A DNA stretch of 64,000 nt from Alloacidobacterium dinghuense. GTDB lineage: Bacteria > Acidobacteriota > Terriglobia > Terriglobales > Acidobacteriaceae. The notes under the pieces were generated by a model that worked only from the letters and a program-made list of their open reading frames with translations, did no database searches and had not been told where the DNA came from. The stretch spans positions 5,084,001 through 5,148,000 of the forward strand of contig NZ_CP060394.1 in NCBI RefSeq assembly GCF_014274465.1. Reading direction: 5' to 3'. Below are positions 52,222 to 61,094 of this stretch, one piece after another (the stretch's first letter is position 1; every line of letters begins with the position of its first letter). The position numbers were made by a program, and so were the translations under genes.

Positions 52222-53556
52222 TTAACGCTGGGGATGTTCTTCGCCATGAGGTTTACTCTCACGAGGTTGGGCCTCAGACTTTGGCTGCTCGTGAGGTTGG
52301 GCCTCAGGCTTTGGTTGGGGTGCAGGACGAGCCTGCGGTTGCGCGTGCTGCTCTGGTCGAGGCTGGGACGCGTAGTGCGCCTGTTGCTGTGGTTCTGGTT
52401 TCGATTGCTTTGGTTGCGGAGCAAGACGCGACTCCGATTGGGCATGTTGCTGTTGTTCAGACTCGGGCCGAGGCTGTGCAGTGCCGTGTGCTTGTTGCGG
52501 AGCAGGCCGAGGCTGTGCCTGTGGTTCTGGTCTGGTCTCGGGCCGAGCTGTAGAGGTTTCAGGATGCTGCGGTTGCGGTGCAGGCCGGGCTTCAGGAGCG
52601 GGACGAGGCTCTGTGCGCGCCGTGCTCTCTGGCCTATTCGTTGGAGTTGGATGGGCCTCGGGCACTGGTCGAGCCGCAGCGTTGGTTGGTCTTGAAGTAG
52701 TGGCTGGGTGATTTTCAGGTGCTGGCCGTGTCTCGGGTCGGGTTGCAGCACTATTGGTTGCATGATTCTCAGGCGTCGGACGAGTTTCGGGTCTCGCTGC
52801 GACGTTGTTCGCAGGAGCGGCGACAGGTCTGGCAGCTACAGCATTGCGATGGAAGTCGTTGACCGAAGCTGCCGGTCTGGCAACTGCGGCGGTTGCAGGA
52901 ACGCCATGATTGCTTTTATAGAAGTTTCCACGATCTTCCCTTGCGACATTCTGGTGCGTTACTTGTGCATTGACAGGGCCCATGCGGCGTTCTCTTAGGG
53001 CCGTTTCTTCTACAGCCGTTGGACGCGCCGTGATTCCACCGTGGCCGCCGTTGTAGCTTACGCGATTCACGGTCACATTGTTGATGACGGTCTTATTGAC
53101 ATACACATTGCGGATGACAGTCGTGTTCACGTGGCTGACAGCGGTGTTGTAGTAAAAGCTGTTTCCACGCCAGTACCCACCTTCATAGCCGTTCCCGTAA
53201 TAGCCGAATCCGTAATTTACGCCGCCATAAAAGCCGATGTGCGGGCCCCAGTAGCCAGCGTTCCAGATATAGCCACCATTGCCCCAACCCCACCAGCCAG
53301 GCGTCCACAGCAAGCCTTCTGCAGGGGCGAGTACCCAAGTTCCGGGAACCCAGTAATAGTCATCACCGTTCCAGCCCCAGTAACCTGGAGTCCAGATGTA
53401 ATTCGCTCCAGGGCAAATAGGTTGGTCATAAACCGGAAGGACCGGAGGGGCAACATTTACCGCGACTCCGATACTCACTTGTGCGAATGACGCAGCGGGT
53501 AGGCTCATCAGCAATGCTGTGAGAATGAAGACTTGTAAAAGACGTCTGACCTTCAT
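52222..53556 (-). CDS. Second YXWGXW-repeat secreted protein with repetitive tail
   Basis: A 444-residue protein from ATG 53554-53556, followed by a signal peptide (LLQVFILTALLMSLPAASFA, no lipobox Cys, unlike the paralogue). The Tyr/Trp/Gly core has YIWTPGYWGWNGDDYYWVPG, LLWTPGWWGWG and IWNAGYWGPHIG. Then come NTTVIRNVYVNKTVINNVTV and RERRMGPVNAQVTHQNVARE, equivalent to segments of the protein at 8704-10326. The last 200 residues are Pro/Arg/Glu/Gln repeats, ending in EEHPQR. Function unknown; envelope location inferred. The gap 53557-53835 shows nothing. Confidence 0.85.
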   Translation of the reverse strand: MKVRRLLQVFILTALLMSLPAASFAQVSIGVAVNVAPPVLPVYDQPICPGANYIWTPGYWGWNGDDYYWVPGTWVLAPAEGLLWTPGWWGWGNGGYIWNAGYWGPHIGFYGGVNYGFGYYGNGYEGGYWRGNSFYYNTAVSHVNTTVIRNVYVNKTVINNVTVNRVSYNGGHGGITARPTAVEETALRERRMGPVNAQVTHQNVAREDRGNFYKSNHGVPATAAVARPAASVNDFHRNAVAARPVAAPANNVAARPETRPTPENHATNSAATRPETRPAPENHPATTSRPTNAAARPVPEAHPTPTNRPESTARTEPRPAPEARPAPQPQHPETSTARPETRPEPQAQPRPAPQQAHGTAQPRPESEQQQHAQSESRLAPQPKQSKPEPQQQAHYASQPRPEQHAQPQARPAPQPKPEAQPHEQPKSEAQPRESKPHGEEHPQR

Positions 53557-53835
53557 GGGTATACCTTGCCGTCTTTTCCTTCGTTTCCCTGGCTGCCATC
53601 CGCAGGTTTCGAGGAGCGACGACCTTTTCTCTTCGTGCTTGCTCCATGGGCCCCTCAACCCACAGATATTTGTGACACGTTCAGTCGGAAGATGTTGTGG
53701 GTGGATTCGGTTGCTTAGACTGAGAGATGACTTTTGCGATAGGAATCAAATTGCTCTATCTATTGGATTTGAAAAGCAATTCGTCGGCGAAATAAAACCG
53801 AGGCAAGAAGGGTAAATACAGGCAACCAATTTCAT

Positions 53836-54477
53836 TCAAAGCTCAGCATGCTGCGGAATAGGGGCGGTTAATCCGGCAGCGTCGACAGTAGCCTTCACCA
53901 TCGCCTCGAATCCCATGCACGAATTCAACATCAGGTGATAGAGGCGATAATCGGTCCACTCACGATTGTAGAAGCGACGAACGTATGCGGCACGACGTTT
54001 GTCCGTTGCCAGGATTTCCTGCTCCGCTTCTTTCGCGTGCTGAGGAAAGTTCTTTGCGAACCACTCCATTTTGCGCTTCATCGACGCGTGCACGAAGACG
54101 TGAAAAACTCCCGGCGTGGTGAGAAGCGCACTCGTGGCGCCTCGTCCGACAATTACGCAGTGGCCAGTCTTCACCTGTTGCTGCAGATAGTCACGAACGA
54201 ATTCGACCATACGCTCTGCATCGAAAATATCCGGGTCGGCGGTAGCCGGCAGTCGCTCGATTGAGCCGTGCCAAAATGCCTTTCCGACGCGGTAGTACCA
54301 GGGATCGAGCCGTTCATCGCAGCTTTCGGCAAGCTTCTTCGTGATGCCGGCTTTTACCGCAATCTCATCGATGAGGCACTGATCCACGAGCTTCCATTGT
54401 AGGTAGTGCGCAAGATGATGAGCGAATTCCGCCCCCTGACTTCCATACTCGCGTTCCACGGTAATGACCCGGATCAT
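53836..54477 (-). CDS. Cytidylate-kinase-like family protein
   Basis: A 213-residue protein. The start ATG 54475-54477 is backed by GAGGG seven bases upstream; the frame is open to 54492. It begins MIRVITVEREYGSQGAEFAH, the modified P-loop of the Cytidylate_kin2 family (GSQGxxxA in place of GPxGxGKS). CVIVGRGATSALL and the lid-like region LATDKRRAAYVRRFYNREWT follow. It probably phosphorylates a nucleotide or another small molecule; the true substrate of this family is not established. Single gene downstream of mutS2. Confidence 0.82.
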   Translation of the reverse strand: MIRVITVEREYGSQGAEFAHHLAHYLQWKLVDQCLIDEIAVKAGITKKLAESCDERLDPWYYRVGKAFWHGSIERLPATADPDIFDAERMVEFVRDYLQQQVKTGHCVIVGRGATSALLTTPGVFHVFVHASMKRKMEWFAKNFPQHAKEAEQEILATDKRRAAYVRRFYNREWTDYRLYHLMLNSCMGFEAMVKATVDAAGLTAPIPQHAEL

Positions 54478-54540
54478 AACGTGCCCTCGCATTGCGTGTC
54501 GTATCGTAGCACTGGTTTTATGGGCCGTCCATAGTACCGT

Positions 54541-56997
54541 TCAGGCTCGAAGTTCAACCACGGTCGCTCCGGCGCCCCCCTCTGCCTGGCTCGGCTCACT
54601 TATTGAGGCGACGTGAGGATGGCGTTCCAGCATAGACCGCAGCGCACGCCTCAGAATACCCATCCCTGTGCCGTGTACGATGCGGATACGAGGCAGCCCC
54701 GCTAAATATGCGCGATCCAGAAACTTCTCGACCTCGTCGGTAGCTTCATCCACTGTCTTGCCGATGAGATTGATCTCTGCGCGTAGTTCCGGGTCGGGTT
54801 CGGCGACGGATACCGAAACGCCGCGTCTCCGGGCGGCGTCAATCGGGCTGGATCGGACAGGGATGACTTCGGCAATCTCGTCACGGGCTACGCGCATTTT
54901 CATCGGACCGATCGCTATCTCAAATATATTTGTGTCGATCTCGCGTTGGACGACTCCTGTGCGGCCCAGCGTTCGCAGTTTGACCGTGTCGCCGACAGAG
55001 ATGTTGCGAATCACATGGGGATGCGCGTGTTGGTCGCCTTTGTCCGCGCCAGTCTTGTCCGCAACTACGGCGGAGTTGAAGCTCTCCTGAAATTCACGGC
55101 GTAGACGCGCGATTCGCTGTTCAGCATGTTTGGACAGCTTCTGCTGCGCCGCGCGGTCGTCGATGGCGCGCACCGTTTCGCGTGCCTGATATTCGAAGTC
55201 CTTGAGCAGTGAGTGCAGCTTCTGCTCCAGTTCTCGAACCTTTGCACGCCACTCCTTCATGCCTTCGGTGGCGAGGCGATTGCGTTCGCGCGCGACTTCC
55301 TGTTCCAGTAGCTGTACGCGGCGGCGCTCCTCGCCCAGCTCTTCGAGTTGCGCGTGCAGGCGATCGAGAAAGCTGGCGATGTCCCGTGTTTGCGTATTGA
55401 GTTGGGATCGAGCAGCAGTGACGATCTCCGGGTCGAGGCCGAGTCGCTGCGCGATGTTGATGCCTGCTGACGCGCCCGGCACGCCGAGACGCAGTGCGTA
55501 AGTTGGCGAGAGTGTGTGCTCGTCGAAACCCACGGCAGCGTTTCTTACGCCGGCATGATTGGCTGCGTAGACCTTCAAAGATGTGAGATGTGTCGAGATG
55601 ATCGACCATGCCTGAGAGCGAAGAAAGTGCTCAGCGATCGCCACGGCGAGCGCTGCTCCCTCTTCAGGGTCAGTAGCCGACCCGAGTTCGTCCAGCAATA
55701 CCAGAGATCCGGAATTGGCGATCTGCGCGATGCGGTTCAGATTGACGATGTGCGCAGAAAAGGTCGATAGATTTCGCTCGATCGATTGCGAATCCCCGAT
55801 GTCCGCGAGGATATTTTCGAAGACAGGGAAGACTGCTTCTTCTGCTGGTACTGGAACGCCAGCTTGCGCCATGATTGAGAGCAATCCCGCGGTTTTGAGC
55901 GAAACTGTCTTGCCGCCGGTGTTTGGCCCGCTGATGATCAGTTGACGTTCATCGCTGGAAAGTCCCAGCGTTAAAGGCACAATCGTTCCGCCGCTGTTCC
56001 GTAAACGCTTTTCGAGCAGCGGGTGCCGTGCCTGCTTCAATTCGAAGTCAGCCGAAACTGCGTCGCTGAAGCGAGGCCGCACGGATTGGAATTCCAGCGC
56101 AAAACGCGCACGTACCAGCAGGGATTCAACCTCTGCCAGCACGGCAGCGCCTTCGCCGATGATCGACCCATATCCCGCGATCTGTCTTGTCATTGCCAGA
56201 AAGATGCGGTGTATCTCTGCCTGTTCGTCTTCGAGCAGCCGTACCAGCTCGTTGTTCAGCTCAATGGTTTCGAGGGGTTCGAGATAGACGGTCTGGCCGC
56301 TGGAGCTGGCGCCGTGAATCACGCCCTGCACGCGTCGTTTAAGCTCGCTCTTTACCGGAATTACGAACCGCTCTCCGCGTATTGTGATCAGGTCATCCTG
56401 TGTACTGCCGCCCTCTGAGAGACGGCGCAGCGCAGAGCGAAGGCTGTCCTCAATAGCGCGCTGTTGCCGCTCCATTTCACGGCGAATGCGACGCAATTCT
56501 GGGGAAGCATCGTCTGTGAGCGTGCCATCGGGAAGAATCTTGGTACGTAGCGATTCGACTAACGGCCGGAGATCGGTCGTGAACAATGCCGCTGAAAGAG
56601 CGTTGAGCTCGGGAATTCGATCCTGCACGCGCTCAGGCGGCACCCGGAGAAGTGAAGTCCAGCCGGAGATATCGTCGGCCAGATTCATCAGATCGCGAAT
56701 CTCCTCGGCCTCAAGCGCAGCCCCCTCAATGCGGGATTTATCGAGCAGGCTAATTGGATCGAAGAGTGACCCCAACCCTGGCTGTGCACCTTCGTTGAGG
56801 AGCAGCCGCATTTCGTCGACCAGGGAATGCTGCCGATCAAGCCATGCGCGGTCTGTGGACGGGCGCAAATTGAGGATCCATTGTTTTCCGATGGTGGAAA
56901 CCGAATACCCGGACAACAGGGCAAGAAATTTGTCCCATTCCAGTACAGAGCGGCTGCAATCCTCCATGGGAAATGGGGTGGACTTCGCTAACGGCAT
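54541..56997 (-). CDS. mutS2: Endonuclease MutS2
   Basis: An 818-residue protein from ATG 56995-56997, the start nearest to family N-termini (the frame is open to 57162 but overlaps the divergent gene). An N-terminal helical core is followed by the MutS ATPase near residue 350 (ISGPNTGGKTVSLKTAGL, then LVLLDELGSATDPEEGAALA). A coiled coil (about 510-620) is rich in Glu/Arg. The C-terminal Smr nuclease domain has INLIGKTVDEATDEVEKFLD and RIVHGTGMGILRRAL. MutS2 limits recombination and acts in ribosome rescue in other species. Confidence 0.96.
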   Translation of the reverse strand: MPLAKSTPFPMEDCSRSVLEWDKFLALLSGYSVSTIGKQWILNLRPSTDRAWLDRQHSLVDEMRLLLNEGAQPGLGSLFDPISLLDKSRIEGAALEAEEIRDLMNLADDISGWTSLLRVPPERVQDRIPELNALSAALFTTDLRPLVESLRTKILPDGTLTDDASPELRRIRREMERQQRAIEDSLRSALRRLSEGGSTQDDLITIRGERFVIPVKSELKRRVQGVIHGASSSGQTVYLEPLETIELNNELVRLLEDEQAEIHRIFLAMTRQIAGYGSIIGEGAAVLAEVESLLVRARFALEFQSVRPRFSDAVSADFELKQARHPLLEKRLRNSGGTIVPLTLGLSSDERQLIISGPNTGGKTVSLKTAGLLSIMAQAGVPVPAEEAVFPVFENILADIGDSQSIERNLSTFSAHIVNLNRIAQIANSGSLVLLDELGSATDPEEGAALAVAIAEHFLRSQAWSIISTHLTSLKVYAANHAGVRNAAVGFDEHTLSPTYALRLGVPGASAGINIAQRLGLDPEIVTAARSQLNTQTRDIASFLDRLHAQLEELGEERRRVQLLEQEVARERNRLATEGMKEWRAKVRELEQKLHSLLKDFEYQARETVRAIDDRAAQQKLSKHAEQRIARLRREFQESFNSAVVADKTGADKGDQHAHPHVIRNISVGDTVKLRTLGRTGVVQREIDTNIFEIAIGPMKMRVARDEIAEVIPVRSSPIDAARRRGVSVSVAEPDPELRAEINLIGKTVDEATDEVEKFLDRAYLAGLPRIRIVHGTGMGILRRALRSMLERHPHVASISEPSQAEGGAGATVVELRA

Positions 56998-57086
56998 GAA
57001 AATATGGTACCTGCGATTCGGCAGTTGCGATTCGCGGAACCGGATGGGGATTTCGTGCGTAGCAACTGGAAAGGGGGATTTCAATA

Positions 57087-57605
57087 ATGTTTTGCAGCGG
57101 ATGCGGCCAAGCAATGCAAGCTTTTGAGCAGGTCTGCCCCAAATGCGGGCGCCCTGTGCCACCCACGCCGCTTGCGCGCCCTCAGATGTACTCCCGTGTG
57201 CAACGGCATGTGCAGACGGTCGCGATTCTCTGGATGGTATGGGCCGCGTGGAGCGTTGTGGGCTGGCTCATCGCGTTGCCGTTCGTCGCTGGCGTATTTG
57301 GTGGCTGGGGAGTTTGGGGGCACGGAAGCCATCATTACTACACTTTCGGGCCGGGATTTCCTTTTCCCAACACAATGTGGATACCAGGCTTCATCACTGC
57401 GTTGGTCTTTGGACGCGCCCTGCTGGCTTTCATCACAGGAATTGGCCTGTTGCGCCGTGCAACCTGGGCCCGGACGCTCGGCATCGTGACCGCATTCCTC
57501 ACTCTCATCAAACCGCTAACAGGCACCGCACTTTCCATCTACACGTTGTGGGTTCTGTTGCCTGCCCCGTCGGGGCAGGAATATGAGCAGATAGCCGTAC
57601 CCTAA
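57087..57605 (+). CDS. Zinc-ribbon membrane protein
   Basis: A 172-residue protein. The N-terminal zinc ribbon is MFCSGCGQAMQAFEQVCPKC (CxxC ... CxxC) followed by GRPVPPTP. Then come three to four hydrophobic segments (VAILWMVWAAWSVVGWLIAL, PGFITALVFGRALLAFITGI, LGIVTAFLTLIKPLTGTALS). GGAAAGGGGG precedes ATG 57087. It is divergent from mutS2 (89 bp between the starts) and 9 bp before hemB, so perhaps in one transcript with it. Function unknown. Confidence 0.85.
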   Translation: MFCSGCGQAMQAFEQVCPKCGRPVPPTPLARPQMYSRVQRHVQTVAILWMVWAAWSVVGWLIALPFVAGVFGGWGVWGHGSHHYYTFGPGFPFPNTMWIPGFITALVFGRALLAFITGIGLLRRATWARTLGIVTAFLTLIKPLTGTALSIYTLWVLLPAPSGQEYEQIAVP

Positions 57606-57614
57606 AATAAAGGC

Positions 57615-58604
57615 ATGGAATACCCGATTACTCGGCTGCGTCGACTGCGGTCAAGCGAGCCGATGCGCTCCCTTGTGCGCGAGACAAGTCTAGATCCCTC
57701 AGCATTCATTTATCCATTGTTTATCTGCCCTGGTGAGGGCGTGCGGAATGAGATTGGCTCTATGCCGGGCATCTTCAACCTTTCAGTAGATGAGGCTTTG
57801 CGGGAAGCAGAAACTGCTGCCTCACTTGGAATCGGTGGGTTGCTGCTCTTCGGCCTTCCGGAAACCAAAGATGACGAAGGAGCGGGCGCCTGGGCCGACG
57901 ATGGGATCGTGCAGCGTGCGTTGCGGGAGTTCAAAAAGAGCGCGGCTCTTAAGAAGCTGCTTTTGATCGCGGATGTATGTCTCTGCGAATACACGTCGCA
58001 TGGACATTGCGGCATGGTGAGGAAGCAAGGCGATTCGTACGAAATCGAAAATGATTCAAGCGTACGGCTGATCGCACGCACGGCGCTTTCATTGGCTACG
58101 GCTGGAGCCGATATCGTCGCCCCGAGCGACATGATGGATGGCCGTGTTGCCGCGATCCGGGATGAGCTGGACGAGGAAGGCATGGAGCAGACCCCAGTGC
58201 TCTCCTATGCCTCGAAATTTGCTTCCGCTTTTTATGGACCCTTCCGCGAAGCCGCCGATTCCGCGCCGCAGTTCGGAGATCGCCGCAGTTACCAGATGGA
58301 TGGCGGGAATCTGCGCGAGGCCATGCGCGAGATCGAGCTGGATTTGACGGAAGGCGCTGACATGATCCTGATGAAACCGGCGATGCCATATCTCGATGTC
58401 ATCCGTGCGGCACGCGAACGATTCGATGTGCCCATCGGCGCCTATCAGGTTTCCGGCGAATACTCCATGCTGCACGCAGCATTTGCCAAGGGTTGGTTGG
58501 AGCCGCAACGGGCCATGATGGAATCCCTGATTTCCATCCGGCGTGCCGGCGCGGGCTTCATCGTAACGTACTTCGCAAGAGACGCTGCCAAGGTACTCGG
58601 CTGA
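57615..58604 (+). CDS. hemB: Delta-aminolevulinic acid dehydratase (porphobilinogen synthase)
   Basis: A 329-residue enzyme that joins two 5-aminolevulinate molecules to porphobilinogen in tetrapyrrole synthesis. Visible sites are [12 protein letters not shown] (Cys-rich metal site), the Schiff-base lysines in [15 protein letters not shown] and [21 protein letters not shown], and [12 protein letters not shown]. The Cys metal site indicates the zinc-dependent type. It is directly downstream of the zinc-ribbon membrane protein. Confidence 0.97.
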   Translation: MEYPITRLRRLRSSEPMRSLVRETSLDPSAFIYPLFICPGEGVRNEIGSMPGIFNLSVDEALREAETAASLGIGGLLLFGLPETKDDEGAGAWADDGIVQRALREFKKSAALKKLLLIADVCLCEYTSHGHCGMVRKQGDSYEIENDSSVRLIARTALSLATAGADIVAPSDMMDGRVAAIRDELDEEGMEQTPVLSYASKFASAFYGPFREAADSAPQFGDRRSYQMDGGNLREAMREIELDLTEGADMILMKPAMPYLDVIRAARERFDVPIGAYQVSGEYSMLHAAFAKGWLEPQRAMMESLISIRRAGAGFIVTYFARDAAKVLG

Positions 58605-58733
58605 GCGCCCTGCATCTTCCAGCGAATTCGAACATCTCTCATTAGGAAGCGATTCACCGCGTACAATGAAATGTTTGGGTTAAACGGCTTTCGTCCTTAA
58701 CCCATCGAGCACTCTCTTGAACGGAGCATACCT

Positions 58734-60155
58734 TTGGCAGAAACAACATATGACATTGCAATAATCGGCGGCGGTCCGGCTGGATATACATGCGCCATCC
58801 GCGCAGGGCAGTTCGGGCTGAAGGTCGTCCTGATTGAAAAGGCAGAGAAGCTGGGTGGAACCTGCCTGCATGTAGGCTGCATTCCAACGAAAGCGCTGCT
58901 ATTCAATGCTGAGGTCTATGACCACTTGAAGCATGCCAAAGACTACGGAATTGAGTTAGCCGGCGAGGCCAAGCTGAACTGGAAAACTATTCTGGATCGT
59001 AAAAATCAGATCGTCACCAAACATACCAAGGGTCTTGATTTCCTGATGCGGAAGAACAAGGTGACGGTGATCCCTGGTTTTGGACGTGTGACCGGTCCGG
59101 CCAAAGACGGTGTCCACAGCATCGAAGTAACCGATGCCTCGGGAAAAACGAGCCCGGTCAAGACCAAGAATGTTGTTCTTGCAACCGGCTCGGATGCTCG
59201 CATGCTTTCGGAACTGACGGCCGACGACAAGATCCTCACGAACATCGAAATTCTCTCTATCAATGCGATCCCGAAATCACTGGTGGTGATCGGTGCAGGT
59301 GCAGTCGGCGTGGAGTTTGCATCGATCTTTCGCAGCTTCGGCTCGGAAATCACACTCGTCGAGTATTTGCCGCGGCTGGTCCCAGTCGAGGATGAAGAGA
59401 TTAGCAAAGAGTTAGCGCGCACCTTCCGCAAGCGTGGAATTGATACCCATACTGGCGCAAAGGTCGAGAAGGTAGAAAAGACGAAGACGGGCGTTAAGGT
59501 CACGTTCACCGCTTCCGACGGCAAGCAGGTAGTAAAGGAAGCCGAGACGGTTCTTGTGGCAGTAGGACGAGCGCCACGCACAGAGGGGATAGGTCTGGAG
59601 AAGACAAAGATCACGCCGGAAAGAGGCTTCATCAAGACGAACGAGTGGATGCAGACCGAAGAGCCCGGGATTTATGCGATTGGCGATATCGTCGCTGGAT
59701 TGCCCCAACTGGCCCACTCCGGCTCAATGGCAGGAATGGTGGTCGCGGCAAAAATCGCAGGAAAGTACGCGCGGCCGATTATCCGTCAGCGCGTTCCAGC
59801 ATGCACATATACGGAACCTCAGATCGGTAGTGTCGGTCTGACCGAAGCCCAGGCCAAGGAAGCAGGACACACGCCAAAAGTTGGCAAGTTCCCGTTCACA
59901 GCCAATTCCAAGGCATCGATCGTCGATTCGCATGAGGGCTTCGTCAAAGTCGTCAGCGATGCGAAATATGGCGAGATTCTTGGAGTGCACATCATTGGGC
60001 CTCAGGCAACAGAACTGATTGCGGAGGCCGTCACAGCGATCGAGCTTGAAGCAACAGTCGATGACATGCTGTACATGATTCATGCGCATCCAACTCTTGC
60101 TGAAGCCATGCTGGATGGCTTCGGCAGTGTTGAAGGCCTGGCGATCAACGTATAA
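58734..60155 (+). CDS. lpdA: Dihydrolipoyl dehydrogenase (E3)
   Basis: A 473-residue flavoprotein. FAD site IIGGGPAGYTCAIRAG; redox-active disulphide GGTCLHVGCIPTKALL; NAD site VVIGAGAVGVEFASIFRSFG; second FAD segment YAIGDIVAGLPQLAH; C-terminal HAHPTLAEAM with the active-site His and Glu. It reoxidises dihydrolipoyl groups of 2-oxo acid dehydrogenase complexes. Start TTG 58734, with ACGGAG nine bases upstream. lipB and an E2 gene follow, so the group serves lipoate-dependent enzymes. Confidence 0.97.
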   Translation: MAETTYDIAIIGGGPAGYTCAIRAGQFGLKVVLIEKAEKLGGTCLHVGCIPTKALLFNAEVYDHLKHAKDYGIELAGEAKLNWKTILDRKNQIVTKHTKGLDFLMRKNKVTVIPGFGRVTGPAKDGVHSIEVTDASGKTSPVKTKNVVLATGSDARMLSELTADDKILTNIEILSINAIPKSLVVIGAGAVGVEFASIFRSFGSEITLVEYLPRLVPVEDEEISKELARTFRKRGIDTHTGAKVEKVEKTKTGVKVTFTASDGKQVVKEAETVLVAVGRAPRTEGIGLEKTKITPERGFIKTNEWMQTEEPGIYAIGDIVAGLPQLAHSGSMAGMVVAAKIAGKYARPIIRQRVPACTYTEPQIGSVGLTEAQAKEAGHTPKVGKFPFTANSKASIVDSHEGFVKVVSDAKYGEILGVHIIGPQATELIAEAVTAIELEATVDDMLYMIHAHPTLAEAMLDGFGSVEGLAINV

Positions 60156-60170
60156 CACCGTTTTGAAACG

Positions 60171-60199
60171 AAGCCCGGCATAAGCTGGGCTTCTCGCTT
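60171..60199 (+). terminator. Terminator after lpdA
   Basis: The hairpin AAGCCCGGCATAAGCTGGGCTT is followed by CTCGCTTTT, nine bases before the lipB start. It may attenuate rather than separate the two genes. Confidence 0.65.
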
Positions 60200-60207
60200 T
60201 TGATGAA

Positions 60208-60993
60208 ATGGTTCTTTCTGTTCTCTATCTCGGACGTCTCGATTACGCTACCGGTCTCGCACTCCAAAAAACGCTGGTTGGGCTGAGACATCAGCAGCGC
60301 ATTGGCAACGTTCTATTGTTGCTGGAACATCCTCCTGTGCTCACGCTGGGGAGGAATTCCAACCGCTCGAACATTCTCGCAAGCGACGAACTGTTGACGG
60401 CACGTGGCGTGGAAGTGCACGAAATCAACCGCGGCGGAGACGTCACCTATCACGGGCCAGGACAACTAGTCGGCTATCCTATTCTCGACCTGCGCAGCTT
60501 TAGTCCCCGCGTCGGTGCAGTTGACTACGTCCGTAAGCTCGAAGAGGTTTTGATCCGTGCATGTGGTGAATTCGGCGTCCCTGCGCAACGCATCGCAGGT
60601 AGAACCGGGGTGTGGACCCTTGCCGGTGGTTCGATACGTGAAAGCAAGATTTCTGCCATCGGCGTTCACATCTCGCGTGGTATCACGTCGCACGGCTTCG
60701 CGCTCAATGTGACGACGGATTTGCGAGATTTCAATCTGATTGTTCCTTGCGGTATTGTCGATCGCGATGTGACGAGTCTTGAACGGGAATTGGATGCGTC
60801 GATCGATTTCGAAAAGGTGATGCACTCCGTTTCGCGGTATTTCGGACAAGTTTTCGATCATCAGACCCTCTGGCTGGAATCTCTCGACGATCTGCTGCCC
60901 AATCCAGCGAAGAGTCCGGCGCAAGACACTCCGTTATCGGTCCCGTCTGAGATCAAGCGTCTGCGGGATGTGAAGGAATCGCATTTCGCGTAA
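60208..60993 (+). CDS. lipB: Octanoyl-ACP:protein N-octanoyltransferase
   Basis: A 261-residue enzyme starting lipoate synthesis by moving octanoyl from acyl carrier protein to lipoyl domains. It has LEHPPVLTLGRNSNRSNIL, the signature NRGGDVTYHGPGQLVGYPIL, SKISAIGVHISRGITSHGFA (catalytic Lys region) and NLIVPCGIVDRDVTSLER (catalytic Cys). About 40 residues at the C-terminus go beyond the core. It lies between lpdA and the E2 gene, a logical context. ATG 60208. Confidence 0.95.
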   Translation: MVLSVLYLGRLDYATGLALQKTLVGLRHQQRIGNVLLLLEHPPVLTLGRNSNRSNILASDELLTARGVEVHEINRGGDVTYHGPGQLVGYPILDLRSFSPRVGAVDYVRKLEEVLIRACGEFGVPAQRIAGRTGVWTLAGGSIRESKISAIGVHISRGITSHGFALNVTTDLRDFNLIVPCGIVDRDVTSLERELDASIDFEKVMHSVSRYFGQVFDHQTLWLESLDDLLPNPAKSPAQDTPLSVPSEIKRLRDVKESHFA

Positions 60994-61094
60994 ACTGAAT
61001 CGTTTGGCCTCGTACGACCGCGGCTGGGAAATGTCGATTTATAATCGACATTTGCTCATAGTCATGTTCTCGCAACACGCCGGAAAGGGATTCC

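Noticed and set aside
52206-52763. Minus-strand frame with Asn/Gln/Pro-rich product in the second YXWGXW gene
   Set aside because: It is an alternate frame of the repetitive tail; the real frame has signal peptide and YXWGXW core.
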